In this document: in pieces, positions 8,905 through 16,682 of the stretch
How the letters are laid out: each line of letters begins with the position of its first letter
Numbering within the stretch: position 1 is the first letter of the stretch
DNA from: Nocardioides sp. S5
GTDB lineage: Bacteria; Actinomycetota; Actinomycetes; Propionibacteriales; Nocardioidaceae
Assembly (NCBI RefSeq): GCF_017310035.1
Contig: NZ_CP022296.1
Coordinates: 3,534,001-3,598,000, forward strand
Direction: 5' to 3'
DNA: 64,000 nt
The notes under the pieces: model-generated
Seen by the model: only the letters and a program-made list of their open reading frames with translations
Database searches by the model: none
Told to the model about the DNA's origin: nothing
Position numbers and translations under genes: made by a program

Positions 8905-9708
8905 TCACCCAAGGCGACGGCGCATGGCTGCGAGTCGCGCCTGCGGCTCGGGGTGGGTTGCGAACCACCGCCGCTCCAGCCGCGACCATGCGGGGCCGCC
9001 GTCGGGCGTCGGCCGCGCCAGGCTTTTCTCGTAGAACCGCATCAGCTCGGCGGCCGCGTCCAGGTCGCGAGTCAGGTCGATGGCGAAGAGATCGGCGGCG
9101 GCCTCCTCGCGTCGGTCGAAGGTGAAGCGGAGACCGAGAAACGCCACGGCCGCACTCATCGTGGCCAGCAACGAGGGGCCGGCCAGCTGGGGCGAGGCCG
9201 CAAGTGCAGCTGCAGTGAGACCAGCGCCTGCCAACACGAGGAGTAGGTAACCGACCAGCCACGAGTACCGCGCCGCGGCCGAACTGCGTTCGCGGCGGAT
9301 GACGTGGCCGAGCTCGTGGGCGGCCAGGCTCTGCACTGCGCCGGCGCTGAGGCCGGTGAGCGCGGCCCGCGCGAACACCACGGTGGGGGGACGACCAGCC
9401 CGGAAGCGGGTCACCGCGAGACCACCATCGCCCACGGTCCCATCGGCTTCCCCGGCGACCGGGGCGCCCAGGATCGCAACGACGTCGGTTGCCGGAGGCG
9501 GGACGTTCGCGACTGCGGCGACGGCGGCCATCGCCGCGGCGGCCCGCTGCTGCAGCACGACGTCGACCGGGCTTGTTTGCCCGCTGGCGCGCCAGCTGAC
9601 CGACCAGGCGAGCAGGACCTTTGCAAGCGCCACGACCAACAGAACGGCTCCGCCGAGGTAGGCGATAGCCACCACGATGAGGAGCGCTGAGGTCAGCTGA
9701 TCCGGCAT
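8905..9708 (-). CDS. M48 family membrane metallopeptidase
   Basis: The 267-residue protein has an N-terminal membrane segment (about residues 7-30), the zinc motif HELGH near residue 130, a second hydrophobic segment pair right after it (about 145-190), and the third zinc-ligand region EEAAADLFA near 200. The end reads THPEPQARLAAMRR, typical of M48 (HtpX/BlaR-like) peptidases. It probably cleaves membrane or envelope proteins. ATG 9708 was preferred over upstream extensions because it starts just before the first membrane helix. Its relation to conjugation is unknown. Confidence 0.85.
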   Translation of the reverse strand: MPDQLTSALLIVVAIAYLGGAVLLVVALAKVLLAWSVSWRASGQTSPVDVVLQQRAAAAMAAVAAVANVPPPATDVVAILGAPVAGEADGTVGDGGLAVTRFRAGRPPTVVFARAALTGLSAGAVQSLAAHELGHVIRRERSSAAARYSWLVGYLLLVLAGAGLTAAALAASPQLAGPSLLATMSAAVAFLGLRFTFDRREEAAADLFAIDLTRDLDAAAELMRFYEKSLARPTPDGGPAWSRLERRWFATHPEPQARLAAMRRRLG

Positions 9709-9850
9709 CAGTTCTACGCCTGGGAGGTCGAAGGGGCGAGAACGCTCAGAATGGCTCTCCCACAACGAAGCGGTGTCTGACTACCCGCTGGCAGGGGTTT
9801 CCGTTCTCTCAGCGGCGTTCTAACGCCGTCTTGAGCCCGTCGTGCCCACT

Positions 9851-10207
9851 TCATCGCGATGCAGTGGGCGCGAGCTCCACGTCTGGGGTCGACCCCGTCG
9901 ACGGGACTGCGCGGTCCTCCGCCGCTCGGCCGCGGGCGGCTGTCGCAGGCTCCTCGAGGTCCTCGGTCGCCTCGACCAGCTGACGCTGCTCCTCTGTGCT
10001 CGATACGCCGTAGCGGCGTTCGGCCATCGCCTCGACCTGTGCAACGGCGTTCCACACGTACTCACCCGAGCCGTGGGAGTAGCAGGCGTTGACGTGTTCG
10101 CGGGCGTGGCCGAGCTCCCTTTTGCTTGAGCGCGGGTGCTCGCCGAGAGCCTTGAGGGCGCGCTGGGCTCGGCCGATGGCCTCGGAGCGTTCGTTCACCT
10201 GCATCAT
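9851..10207 (-). CDS. Hypothetical protein (118 aa), end of the coupling-protein operon
   Basis: The ATG at 10207 overlaps the upstream stop as ATGA. The N-terminal 80 residues are helical with several His and Tyr residues (SSKRELGHAREHVNACY), and the tail is low-complexity Ala/Pro/Ser-rich. No known family is recognised. It is the last gene of the run 13257 to 9851, so it probably has an accessory role in transfer. About 140 nt without a gene separate it from the M48 gene; a 7-bp hairpin (9813-9828) lies there. Confidence 0.6.
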   Translation of the reverse strand: MMQVNERSEAIGRAQRALKALGEHPRSSKRELGHAREHVNACYSHGSGEYVWNAVAQVEAMAERRYGVSSTEEQRQLVEATEDLEEPATAARGRAAEDRAVPSTGSTPDVELAPTASR

Positions 10208-10905
10208 TCGCGGGGTCCCTTCTCGGTGCGGGTGCGCGGCTGAGCGCCGCCCCGCTCGTCGTCGTGGATTTCGCCGGTGTCGAGGTCGACGAGGCCGAGC
10301 CGCGGTGGACCGGCCGGGGGTTGTTCGTGTGCCCGCCGGTTGACGGGCAGAGCGTCGATGTCGTGGGCGAACGTGTTCTCGCGGCGCTGGCGGCTGGTGT
10401 CGGCCAGGTGCTCACTGTGGCGCGGCTTGGCCGGCCAGCTCTTGTGCTCGTCGTCGCAGTGGGTGCGCAGCCTGTTGCGCATCCGGTCCGTGAACCCCGG
10501 CAGGGAGTAGCGGTGCCACTCCTCGAGCGCGTCGCTGGTCATCGCCAGGCCGGCCCGCCGGCGCTGGTCGGCCAGGACGGCGATCTCGTGGACCAGGTGC
10601 GGGTGCAGAGGCCAGCAACTGGGGATGAGCCCGGAGACGTCCCAGGTGTACTCGCGGTTGAGCCAGATCACGACGTCCTCGAGCCACTCCCACAGGTCGT
10701 GACGCAGCTCGGGGTCCAGGCAGGTCGCCGGCTCCCAGGGCCGCGACAGCAGCGCGTGGTGGCCGAGGGCCTTCTTCTCCTCCTCGGTGCCGTTGATGGC
10801 GATGTGGAGCTCGCGGTAGGCGAGCCGGACGTGGTCCCCGGGGACGGGGAACGGGAAGACCATCAGCGTGGGTGCCGCCCGGCCGGTCTGTTGCTCGGTG
10901 GTCAC
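10204..10905 (-). CDS. Conserved-type Trp/His-rich protein next to the coupling protein
   Basis: Starts at GTG 10905 (overlapping the coupling-protein stop as GTGA) with an AAGGAG ribosome site 7 nt upstream. The 233-residue product is rich in Trp and His, with WEWLEDVVIWLNREYTWD near residue 75 and CWPLHPHLVHEIA near 97, followed by EEWHRYSLPGF. This pattern is familiar from actinobacterial conjugative elements, where the gene follows the coupling protein, but no function has been assigned to my knowledge. No membrane segment was seen, so it is probably cytoplasmic. Confidence 0.7.
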   Translation of the reverse strand: MTTEQQTGRAAPTLMVFPFPVPGDHVRLAYRELHIAINGTEEEKKALGHHALLSRPWEPATCLDPELRHDLWEWLEDVVIWLNREYTWDVSGLIPSCWPLHPHLVHEIAVLADQRRRAGLAMTSDALEEWHRYSLPGFTDRMRNRLRTHCDDEHKSWPAKPRHSEHLADTSRQRRENTFAHDIDALPVNRRAHEQPPAGPPRLGLVDLDTGEIHDDERGGAQPRTRTEKGPRE

Positions 10906-12380
10906 AGTTCACTCCTTGCGTGGTCGGTCTCGTCGTCGACGAAGCCGAGACGGCGTGCCTCGACGAGCGCGGCGGTGGCTCGGGCCTCGGGGGTGATGAC
11001 CATGCGCCGGTCGTTGGTGAGGCGCTCGCGCAGCGCCCGCTGGTCGGCCAGCAGTCGTTCGCCCGCCTTGCCTTCGACGCAGCGGTGCAACTTGGCGATG
11101 ATCGGCTTGCCGTTCTCGGCGACGACCAGAGCTTGGCGTTCGGGCAGTTGCCGGACTTCCTCGGGCCGCATGATCGGGATGTCGTCGCCGGAGAAGCTCC
11201 GGCCGCCGCCGTTGAACCCGCCTGAGGAATGGGTGACCCGGCCGATGCGGACGGTTCCGAGGAGGTCGGAGATCTCCTGGTTGAAGGCGACGTCCTTGGA
11301 GCCGCCGAACATCACCAGGGCGTTGGTGAGGCCGAGCAGTGCTCGTGCCTCGTGCTCGCCGAAGATGCTGGTCAGCTGGGGCCGAGTCTGGGCGGCCCAG
11401 ATGAACGACAGCCCCTGGGCGCGTTCGTTGGCCATCCGGGTGCGCAGCGTAGGCAGCGGTGCGGTCGAGGGCAGCTCATCGAGCACCGAGACCAGGGGCG
11501 GGCACAGGCGGCCTCCCCACGAGGAGCTGTTGGCCAGCAGCAGGCCGGTGTCCAAGACGTGCTCGGCGACGGCGGTCATCAGCGGGCTCGCCGAGGCGTA
11601 GGGGTCTTCGCGGCCGAGCAGGTAGATGGTGCCGCGGCGCCGGATGGCGTCGGCCAAATCGGTGGCTGGCCGTCCGGGGCTGGGAGTGCAGCGTCGTCGA
11701 ATGTCGGCCTGGAAGAACAGCGAGACCGACTGCTGGACCGTGGTGACGGTGTTTCCGGCGGTGCGGTCGTCACCGTTCAGCGCCCCGTGCAGGAGGCCGT
11801 GCCAGAACGCCTCGGCGTGCGGGTGCCGCCGCAGGATCTCCATCGGCTGGGTGGCTGCCGTGGGGTTGGCGACCCACTGCAGCACGTCCTCGAGCGTCCT
11901 ACCGGTCAGCGCCGCGGCGTGGAAGTAGCCCTGCAGCACCTTCGCGGACTCGGCGGCGTAGAACCGCGCAGCATCGTCGCCGGTGCCGCCGTTGATCGCG
12001 CCCTTGACGGTGCCGGCGGTGAAAGCCTTGGCGCGCCGCTCGGCGACCTTCGGGTCCACGCAGCCGGCGATCGGGTCCCAGATCAGCTCGTCGATGACGC
12101 CCTCGGCCAGGCCGAAGGGGTCCAGCACCACGCAGGGCCGGTCGTCGCGGGAGCGCTCGGTGAGGCTGAGCAGGAGGTCCTCGACCTTCGTCAGTGTCAC
12201 CAGGGCGGCACCCGGCGCGCCGAGCAGCGCAGGGGTGAGCAGGTCGAGGGTCTTTCCGGATCCCTGCGGGCCGATTACGCCGGCGGTGCGGTCCCACGGC
12301 ACCCACAGCTCGCCGCCTCGCGGCTCGTGGGCATCACCGATGCGCCAGCCCACGTCCCAGGGGTCGAACCTCAGCTTCAT
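10902..12380 (-). CDS. TraG/VirD4-like type IV coupling protein
   Basis: A 492-residue ATPase with Walker A GPQGSGKT at residues 37-44, Walker B SVLDELPS near 297, and the AQTRPQLTSIFG segment typical of VirD4/TraG proteins about 45 residues later. It would connect the relaxosome to the secretion channel and pump DNA. It has no membrane helix of its own, whereas VirD4 proteins normally begin with two; the gene two places upstream (12655-13257) encodes a separate two-helix protein that could supply the anchor. ATG 12380 overlaps the preceding stop as ATGA. Confidence 0.92.
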   Translation of the reverse strand: MKLRFDPWDVGWRIGDAHEPRGGELWVPWDRTAGVIGPQGSGKTLDLLTPALLGAPGAALVTLTKVEDLLLSLTERSRDDRPCVVLDPFGLAEGVIDELIWDPIAGCVDPKVAERRAKAFTAGTVKGAINGGTGDDAARFYAAESAKVLQGYFHAAALTGRTLEDVLQWVANPTAATQPMEILRRHPHAEAFWHGLLHGALNGDDRTAGNTVTTVQQSVSLFFQADIRRRCTPSPGRPATDLADAIRRRGTIYLLGREDPYASASPLMTAVAEHVLDTGLLLANSSSWGGRLCPPLVSVLDELPSTAPLPTLRTRMANERAQGLSFIWAAQTRPQLTSIFGEHEARALLGLTNALVMFGGSKDVAFNQEISDLLGTVRIGRVTHSSGGFNGGGRSFSGDDIPIMRPEEVRQLPERQALVVAENGKPIIAKLHRCVEGKAGERLLADQRALRERLTNDRRMVITPEARATAALVEARRLGFVDDETDHARSEL

Positions 12381-12658
12381 CCCGCCACCTCGGGAACGGT
12401 GTCCCCGCACGGGGCGAGGCATCGACGGCAGATCACCGCACTGCCGCGGCGTTCTTCTGCTCGGCGACCGAGGAGCAGGAAAGAGGCGTCGGACAGCAGG
12501 TCGCGCGCCTCGCAGAGGAGTTCCACCTGGCCGGCAGCCACGTAGTGGCGCTCGACGAGGACCGGCCAGTGTCCGCGGCGGCGACAGCGGCTGCCGCCCA
12601 GGCGCCGGCCGCGAGTGCGAAGTGTCGGGTTGCCGTGCAGTGGGGTCTCGTTGCTCAT
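12377..12658 (-). CDS. Small basic Cys-containing protein (93 aa)
   Basis: The ATG at 12658 overlaps the upstream stop, and the TGA overlaps the coupling-protein start. The product begins with a very basic Arg/Gly-rich segment (residues 14-30), continues with a helical region and ends with CRRCLAPCGD; together with Cys49 this could bind a metal. It could contact nucleic acid. No family is recognised; the operon position suggests a transfer accessory protein. Confidence 0.6.
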   Translation of the reverse strand: MSNETPLHGNPTLRTRGRRLGGSRCRRRGHWPVLVERHYVAAGQVELLCEARDLLSDASFLLLGRRAEERRGSAVICRRCLAPCGDTVPEVAG

Positions 12659-13257
12659 CGGTCTTCCTTCGTTCGCCGGCCGTGCAGGAGCCACGGGCTG
12701 AGGCCGTGGCCCAGATGCGGGCCGGGTTGTTCGGTGAGGTCGCCGGCGGTGCGCTGGACCGGTGCTGGTGTCGCAGCGGCGTGCTTGCCGTAGAGGTCCG
12801 GGCGGACGATGCCGGCGACCTTGCGGAGCCGGGTGACGCCGAGCAGCTTCTCGGCCTCGGCTGCGGTCGCCATGCCGCGCATGCGGCCCGGGCCCCAGCG
12901 CTGGTAGGCCCACGCGCCGAGCCAGACGGTCGCGGTAAGCAGCGCGATCTCAGTCAGGGCGAGGCTGACCCAGACCAGGCCGCGACCGGCCAGACCGTCG
13001 GGAGTGGGGCTGGGCAGCCCGGCGTCGGCGTGTCCGCCGAGGACGCCGGGAAGGCTGGTCCAGAAGGCGGTGCCGATGGGTGAGGGGAACGCGCCGGCGT
13101 TGGCGTCGGGCCATGTCCATCCGGCGCGGGCGAGCAGATTGGCGACTGATCGTCCGAGTTGGATGCCGATGACGATGACGAACAGGGTCGCCAGGGCTAC
13201 CGCGACTGGGATCTCCCAGGTCCACGGGTAGGGGTCTCGTCGTCGCTCACGCTGCAT
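12655..13257 (-). CDS. Membrane protein of the conjugation operon, possible coupling-protein anchor
   Basis: The 200-residue product has a basic N-terminus and two membrane segments (about residues 14-38 and 94-115) separated by an extracytoplasmic Trp/Pro/Gly loop, then a basic cytoplasmic domain with RWGPGRMRGMATAAEAEKLLG. This matches the N-terminal part of VirD4-like proteins that carry the anchor and the stretch just before the ATPase. I infer that the coupling protein may be split into this protein and the ATPase at 10902-12380. ATG 13257 was chosen because a GGAGG lies upstream at usable distance; GTG 13269 is an alternative. Confidence 0.7.
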   Translation of the reverse strand: MQRERRRDPYPWTWEIPVAVALATLFVIVIGIQLGRSVANLLARAGWTWPDANAGAFPSPIGTAFWTSLPGVLGGHADAGLPSPTPDGLAGRGLVWVSLALTEIALLTATVWLGAWAYQRWGPGRMRGMATAAEAEKLLGVTRLRKVAGIVRPDLYGKHAAATPAPVQRTAGDLTEQPGPHLGHGLSPWLLHGRRTKEDR

Positions 13258-13302
13258 CGGTCTGGCCACCTCCAGGCGGTCGTGGGTCGTTGGGCCTCGC
13301 TG

Positions 13303-13314
13303 GTCACCTATGTG
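13303..13314 (-). promoter_or_regulatory. Shared upstream motif, copy 3
   Basis: On the minus strand this reads CACATAGGTGAC, 45 nt upstream of the start at 13257 and downstream of the hydrolase stop at 13335. It suggests a separate promoter or operator for the coupling-protein run. Confidence 0.4.
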
Positions 13315-13334
13315 CTGTCAGGGGTCCGGTGCGA

Positions 13335-16300
13335 TCACACGGCGTGACTCGGGCGTGATGCGTTCTCTGCGAGCCAGGTCGAGGGGTCGACGTTGTCGGG
13401 GCCGTAGATGGAGCCGTTCTTGAGGTGGACCTCGAAGTGGAGGTGGCAGCCGGAGACGTTGCCCTCCTTGCCGACCTGGCCGATCGGCTCGCCGGCTGCG
13501 ACGGTCTGGCCGCGGCTGACGCTGACGGTCGCCATGTGGGCGTACCAGGTGGTCAGGGACCCGGCGCCGGTGGTGACCTTGACCAGCTGTGGCCCAGCCC
13601 AACGCTGGGTGGTGTCGATCTCGATGGTGCCGGCGTGGGCGGCGTAGACGGTGGTTCCGCAGGGTGCGGAGAAGTCGGTGCCGGTGTGCCACTTGGACCA
13701 GTAAGGGCCGGTCTCGTGCCAGTTGTGGTTGTCGGTCCCGACGTACTGCGCGGGCACCGGATAGACGACCTCGTCGCAGGAGGCGCCCTCGAGGCCGACC
13801 GGCTGGACGGAGGCGCCGGGCTTGACGTTGATGTGGACATGGTCGAGGTGGTTCTCGGTAGCGCTACCGCGGTCCTCCATCGGCCGCCAGCCCTCGCCTG
13901 CGCGGGCGACCGACCAGATCCGCTGGTACCAGATGATGTAGTCGATGCCGAGCTTCTGGGCATTGGCCTTGGCGTAGGCGGCGAGACGGTCGCCCTGCGC
14001 GCGGCCCGCCGCGGTGAGTGGCACCATGAAGTCGGCCGCGAGCCCGGCCGGGTGGCCGTTGGGGTCGGTGGCGCTCTCGCGGTAGCCGCCGACGGTCTTG
14101 ATGTCGAACATGGGGCCGAGGATGTTGACCAGCTGGGTCAGCTGCGGCTTGACCGGGCCGAGGTTGTACTTGGCCTCCGCGGTGCCGGAGTCAACTGCGC
14201 ACCCGGCGCTGCTACCGGCGGTGGTGGCGATCACCAGCGGGTGGTCGGCGATCTTGCTGGCCTGGGTGCTGGTGTCGACCGCGGCGCTGGCCCAGGTGAG
14301 GTTGGCACCGTAGACGTGGTCGATCGGCGCGTCCTGCTTGGGCTTCTTGCAGGGCTCGGCAGAGCCGCCGAAGGCGTTGCTCAGCTCAGGGGTCAGTGCG
14401 CAGTGCGAGGAGTTGGTGCCGTCCTTGCCGTCGTTGAAGTCGCCCAGGATCACCGCAGGGGTGCCGGCGCCTGCGAGCTCGGTCATCGTGGCCAGCTGGC
14501 GGCGCAGCGCCTCCTGGCGGTGCCCGGCGGCGTTTCCTTGAGTGTTGGCCGGGTTGTGGATGCTCCAGACCCAGATCACCTGCCCGGTGGTCGTCGAGGT
14601 CAGTTGCACCAGGGGCATGCCGACGTCCTTGCCGCCGAAGTAGGGGATGTCGACGAGGCGGCCGTCGGTCTGCTCCCACTCGTTGCGGTCCCAGATCACC
14701 CGGTTCTGTGCCTTCCCGCTGGCCGGGTACATCCCCCACTTGGCCGCGTACTGGTTCTCCAGCGCTTGGGCCTGCGGGCCATGCACCTCCTGGAGGCCGG
14801 CGATCGAGATGTCGGCGTTCTCGATCGTGCGCATGGCGCCGGGCAGTCGCTTGTCCCAGGTGTCGTACCCCGGCCGCTCCCCCGGCTTGTCGGTGTGGCC
14901 GGCGCCGAGCAGGTTGAGGGTGCCGACGGTGATCGGGTTGACTGTCTCGCCCTGGCAGTTGGCCACGTTCGTGGTGGAGCCGTCGTCGGGCAGGTCCGGC
15001 AGGTCGCCGCCGAGCAGATCGGTGATGTCGCCGGCGACGTCCTCCCACTGGGCGTAGGCGTCTGGGTAGCCCGAGCGCTGGACGGCCTGCGCGGCCTGGG
15101 TGAGCGGCATGTTCTGCCAGCCGGGGATGTCGAGGAGGCCGGGGTTGCCGGTTTGCTGGGCCTGGCCGAAGAACGCGCGGGCCGCGAGGACGGGGTTGGT
15201 GATCTCGGCCCGGCTTCCCCAGCCGGCCGAGGGGCGCTGCTGGAACAGGCCGCCGGAGTCGCGGTCACCTCCGGTGAGGTTGACGAGCTTGGACTCCTGG
15301 ATCGCGGCGGCGATCGCGATCTGCAGCCCGTAGCGGGGAATCTCGAGGTCGCGGGCGACCTGGGCGATGGTGATCGCGTTGCGGGCCTGGTCGGCGGTCA
15401 TGGTCGGGTAGCTGGACGCGAACCGCAGGCGCATCAGCTGGGCGAGCACGTCGCCGGCCGGCGGCTCGGCGGACGTCCGGGCGGTGGTCGCCGCGGGCAC
15501 GATCCCGTCGGTCGTGGTGGTGGTCTCGGGCGCGCTCTCCGGGCCGGCGCCGTTCATGGCGATGCGTGCCGAGAGCCAGTGGTGGTCCGACACCATCGTG
15601 CCGTCCCAGCCTTGCTCGAGGCGGGCGCCCTGGTGGTGCGGGAAGAAGATGAAGTCGACTCCGTGGTTGTGCCGTCCGTAGCCGGCGGCCTTCATCTTCG
15701 CGGCCGCTGTCCAGGGGATGTCGGTGTAGGAGGCTTGGGTGTTCATGTCGCCGCCGATCAGCACCGGACCGTGGGCGGTCAGTGAGTTGCGCAGCTGCAG
15801 CAGGATGTCCATTCCGGCGCCGTACTGCTGGGGCCGGGTCAGCGGCGGGTTGCCGTGCTGCTTCGGCCAACGGTGCGGGTTGGTCATGTGGTGGGTGGAG
15901 ACCACCGAGACCACGGAGCCGTCGGCGCGGCGCAGCATCACCCATGTCGCGAAGCGGTCCCACGTGACCGGACGCCCGTCGTAGAAGGTCTTGTCGTCGT
16001 CGACGAGTTGGACCCGGCCGCCGTTGACCTTCGTCCAGGTCGCGTTCTTCCAGAGGACGACGTTGCCCATGGCCTGCTCGGCGCCGGTGCCGGTGCCCGC
16101 CGGGGCTTCCACCCGGAAGGCTGAGTAGCCCGGCGCGGCGGCTTCGATCTGCTCCAGGCTCCAGCCGCTGGCCTCGTTGAGGGTGACGAACTCGGGGTTC
16201 TTGGACAGGACCTTGGGCATGGAGGCCCGGAACCCGTCGAGGCCGGAGCGGCGCGGGATGTTGGCCTGCGCCATGGTGATCTTGCCGTTGACCGGGCCGC

Positions 16301-16478
16301 CCACCGGGCCGTCGATGGCTCCGAGGTCACCGAGCTCGGTAGGCACGGTGCCTTGGCTGCTCTGGGTGCGGCACTCGGCGGCCGCGGTGGTCGTCATCAC
16401 CACCATCAGCGTCACTAGGAATGGCAGCCCCATGAAGATGATCAGGACGGGCAGTCCCGCGAGCAGCAGCTTCTTCAT
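13335..16478 (-). CDS. Secreted multidomain conjugation hydrolase: two DNase I-like domains, transglycosylase-like, M23 peptidase
   Basis: A 1047-residue protein with an N-terminal signal anchor (residues 1-32). Domain order as read: endonuclease/exonuclease/phosphatase fold 1 (about 65-310: LNEAS, GGDMN, SDHHW); a lysozyme/transglycosylase-like segment (about 345-470: AAIQESKLVN, SGGLFQQRPS); a second such fold (about 525-770: LQEVHG, LGDFND, IDHVYG, ADHPL); a Zn-peptidase-like or VldE-type region (about 785-890: HPAGLAADF, HLDHVHI); and a C-terminal M23/LytM endopeptidase (about 920-1035: HTGTDFSAP, HLHFEVH). It probably opens peptidoglycan for the transfer channel. Both nuclease-like domains keep apparently complete catalytic sets, which is unusual; they could also be phosphoesterases. 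It is cut off from its upstream operon partners by the 16.5-30.25 kb block. Confidence 0.9.
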   Translation of the reverse strand: MKKLLLAGLPVLIIFMGLPFLVTLMVVMTTTAAAECRTQSSQGTVPTELGDLGAIDGPVGGPVNGKITMAQANIPRRSGLDGFRASMPKVLSKNPEFVTLNEASGWSLEQIEAAAPGYSAFRVEAPAGTGTGAEQAMGNVVLWKNATWTKVNGGRVQLVDDDKTFYDGRPVTWDRFATWVMLRRADGSVVSVVSTHHMTNPHRWPKQHGNPPLTRPQQYGAGMDILLQLRNSLTAHGPVLIGGDMNTQASYTDIPWTAAAKMKAAGYGRHNHGVDFIFFPHHQGARLEQGWDGTMVSDHHWLSARIAMNGAGPESAPETTTTTDGIVPAATTARTSAEPPAGDVLAQLMRLRFASSYPTMTADQARNAITIAQVARDLEIPRYGLQIAIAAAIQESKLVNLTGGDRDSGGLFQQRPSAGWGSRAEITNPVLAARAFFGQAQQTGNPGLLDIPGWQNMPLTQAAQAVQRSGYPDAYAQWEDVAGDITDLLGGDLPDLPDDGSTTNVANCQGETVNPITVGTLNLLGAGHTDKPGERPGYDTWDKRLPGAMRTIENADISIAGLQEVHGPQAQALENQYAAKWGMYPASGKAQNRVIWDRNEWEQTDGRLVDIPYFGGKDVGMPLVQLTSTTTGQVIWVWSIHNPANTQGNAAGHRQEALRRQLATMTELAGAGTPAVILGDFNDGKDGTNSSHCALTPELSNAFGGSAEPCKKPKQDAPIDHVYGANLTWASAAVDTSTQASKIADHPLVIATTAGSSAGCAVDSGTAEAKYNLGPVKPQLTQLVNILGPMFDIKTVGGYRESATDPNGHPAGLAADFMVPLTAAGRAQGDRLAAYAKANAQKLGIDYIIWYQRIWSVARAGEGWRPMEDRGSATENHLDHVHINVKPGASVQPVGLEGASCDEVVYPVPAQYVGTDNHNWHETGPYWSKWHTGTDFSAPCGTTVYAAHAGTIEIDTTQRWAGPQLVKVTTGAGSLTTWYAHMATVSVSRGQTVAAGEPIGQVGKEGNVSGCHLHFEVHLKNGSIYGPDNVDPSTWLAENASRPSHAV

Positions 16479-16526
16479 GACAGGTCAGTCCCGAGGTCGC
16501 GCGCGCTCAGGCGGAATCTCTAGGAA

Positions 16527-16536
16527 CTCAGGTTCG
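16527..16536 (+). repeat. Left copy of 10-bp direct repeat (possible attachment core)
   Basis: CTCAGGTTCG occurs here and again at 30239-30248 in the same orientation. The two copies flank the block that interrupts the conjugation operon. This copy lies 49 nt upstream of the hydrolase start and about 150 nt before the recombinase gene. Confidence 0.4.
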
Positions 16537-16612
16537 ATCAGACGTCCATGCGCTCCGATCTGCGTTTGTGCAGGGGGCGTTGGTTGAATCCCCGGAAGAG
16601 CCTGAATCGACG

Positions 16613-16635
16613 AACCGTCACCCCAAATGACGGTT
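16613..16635. promoter_or_regulatory. Perfect inverted repeat upstream of the recombinase
   Basis: Arms AACCGTCA and TGACGGTT (8 bp, perfect) surround a 7-nt spacer, 47 nt before the recombinase start. A 10-bp palindrome (GCATCGATGC, 16644-16653) follows. These could be recombinase or HTH-protein binding sites. GAACCGTCA, part of the left arm, also occurs at 30254-30262 beside the right direct repeat. Confidence 0.4.
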
Positions 16636-16682
16636 TGGCTGTAGCATCGATGCATGATCGCCTCGCTTGAAGATGGTGACTG

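Noticed and set aside
8771..9262. Upstream extension of the small Cys/His protein gene
   Set aside because: The frame is open, but it overlaps the M48 peptidase coding region in another frame and its translation looks random. ATG 8770 was kept as the start.
9813..9828. 7-bp hairpin as a terminator between the conjugation run and the M48 gene
   Set aside because: A perfect but short stem (CGGCGTT/AACGCCG) with a 2-nt loop and no T tract; too weak to list as a terminator.
13425..15785. Plus-strand open frame of 786 codons opposite the multidomain hydrolase
   Set aside because: The minus-strand protein has clear catalytic motifs; the plus translation is Gly/Val/Arg-rich noise.
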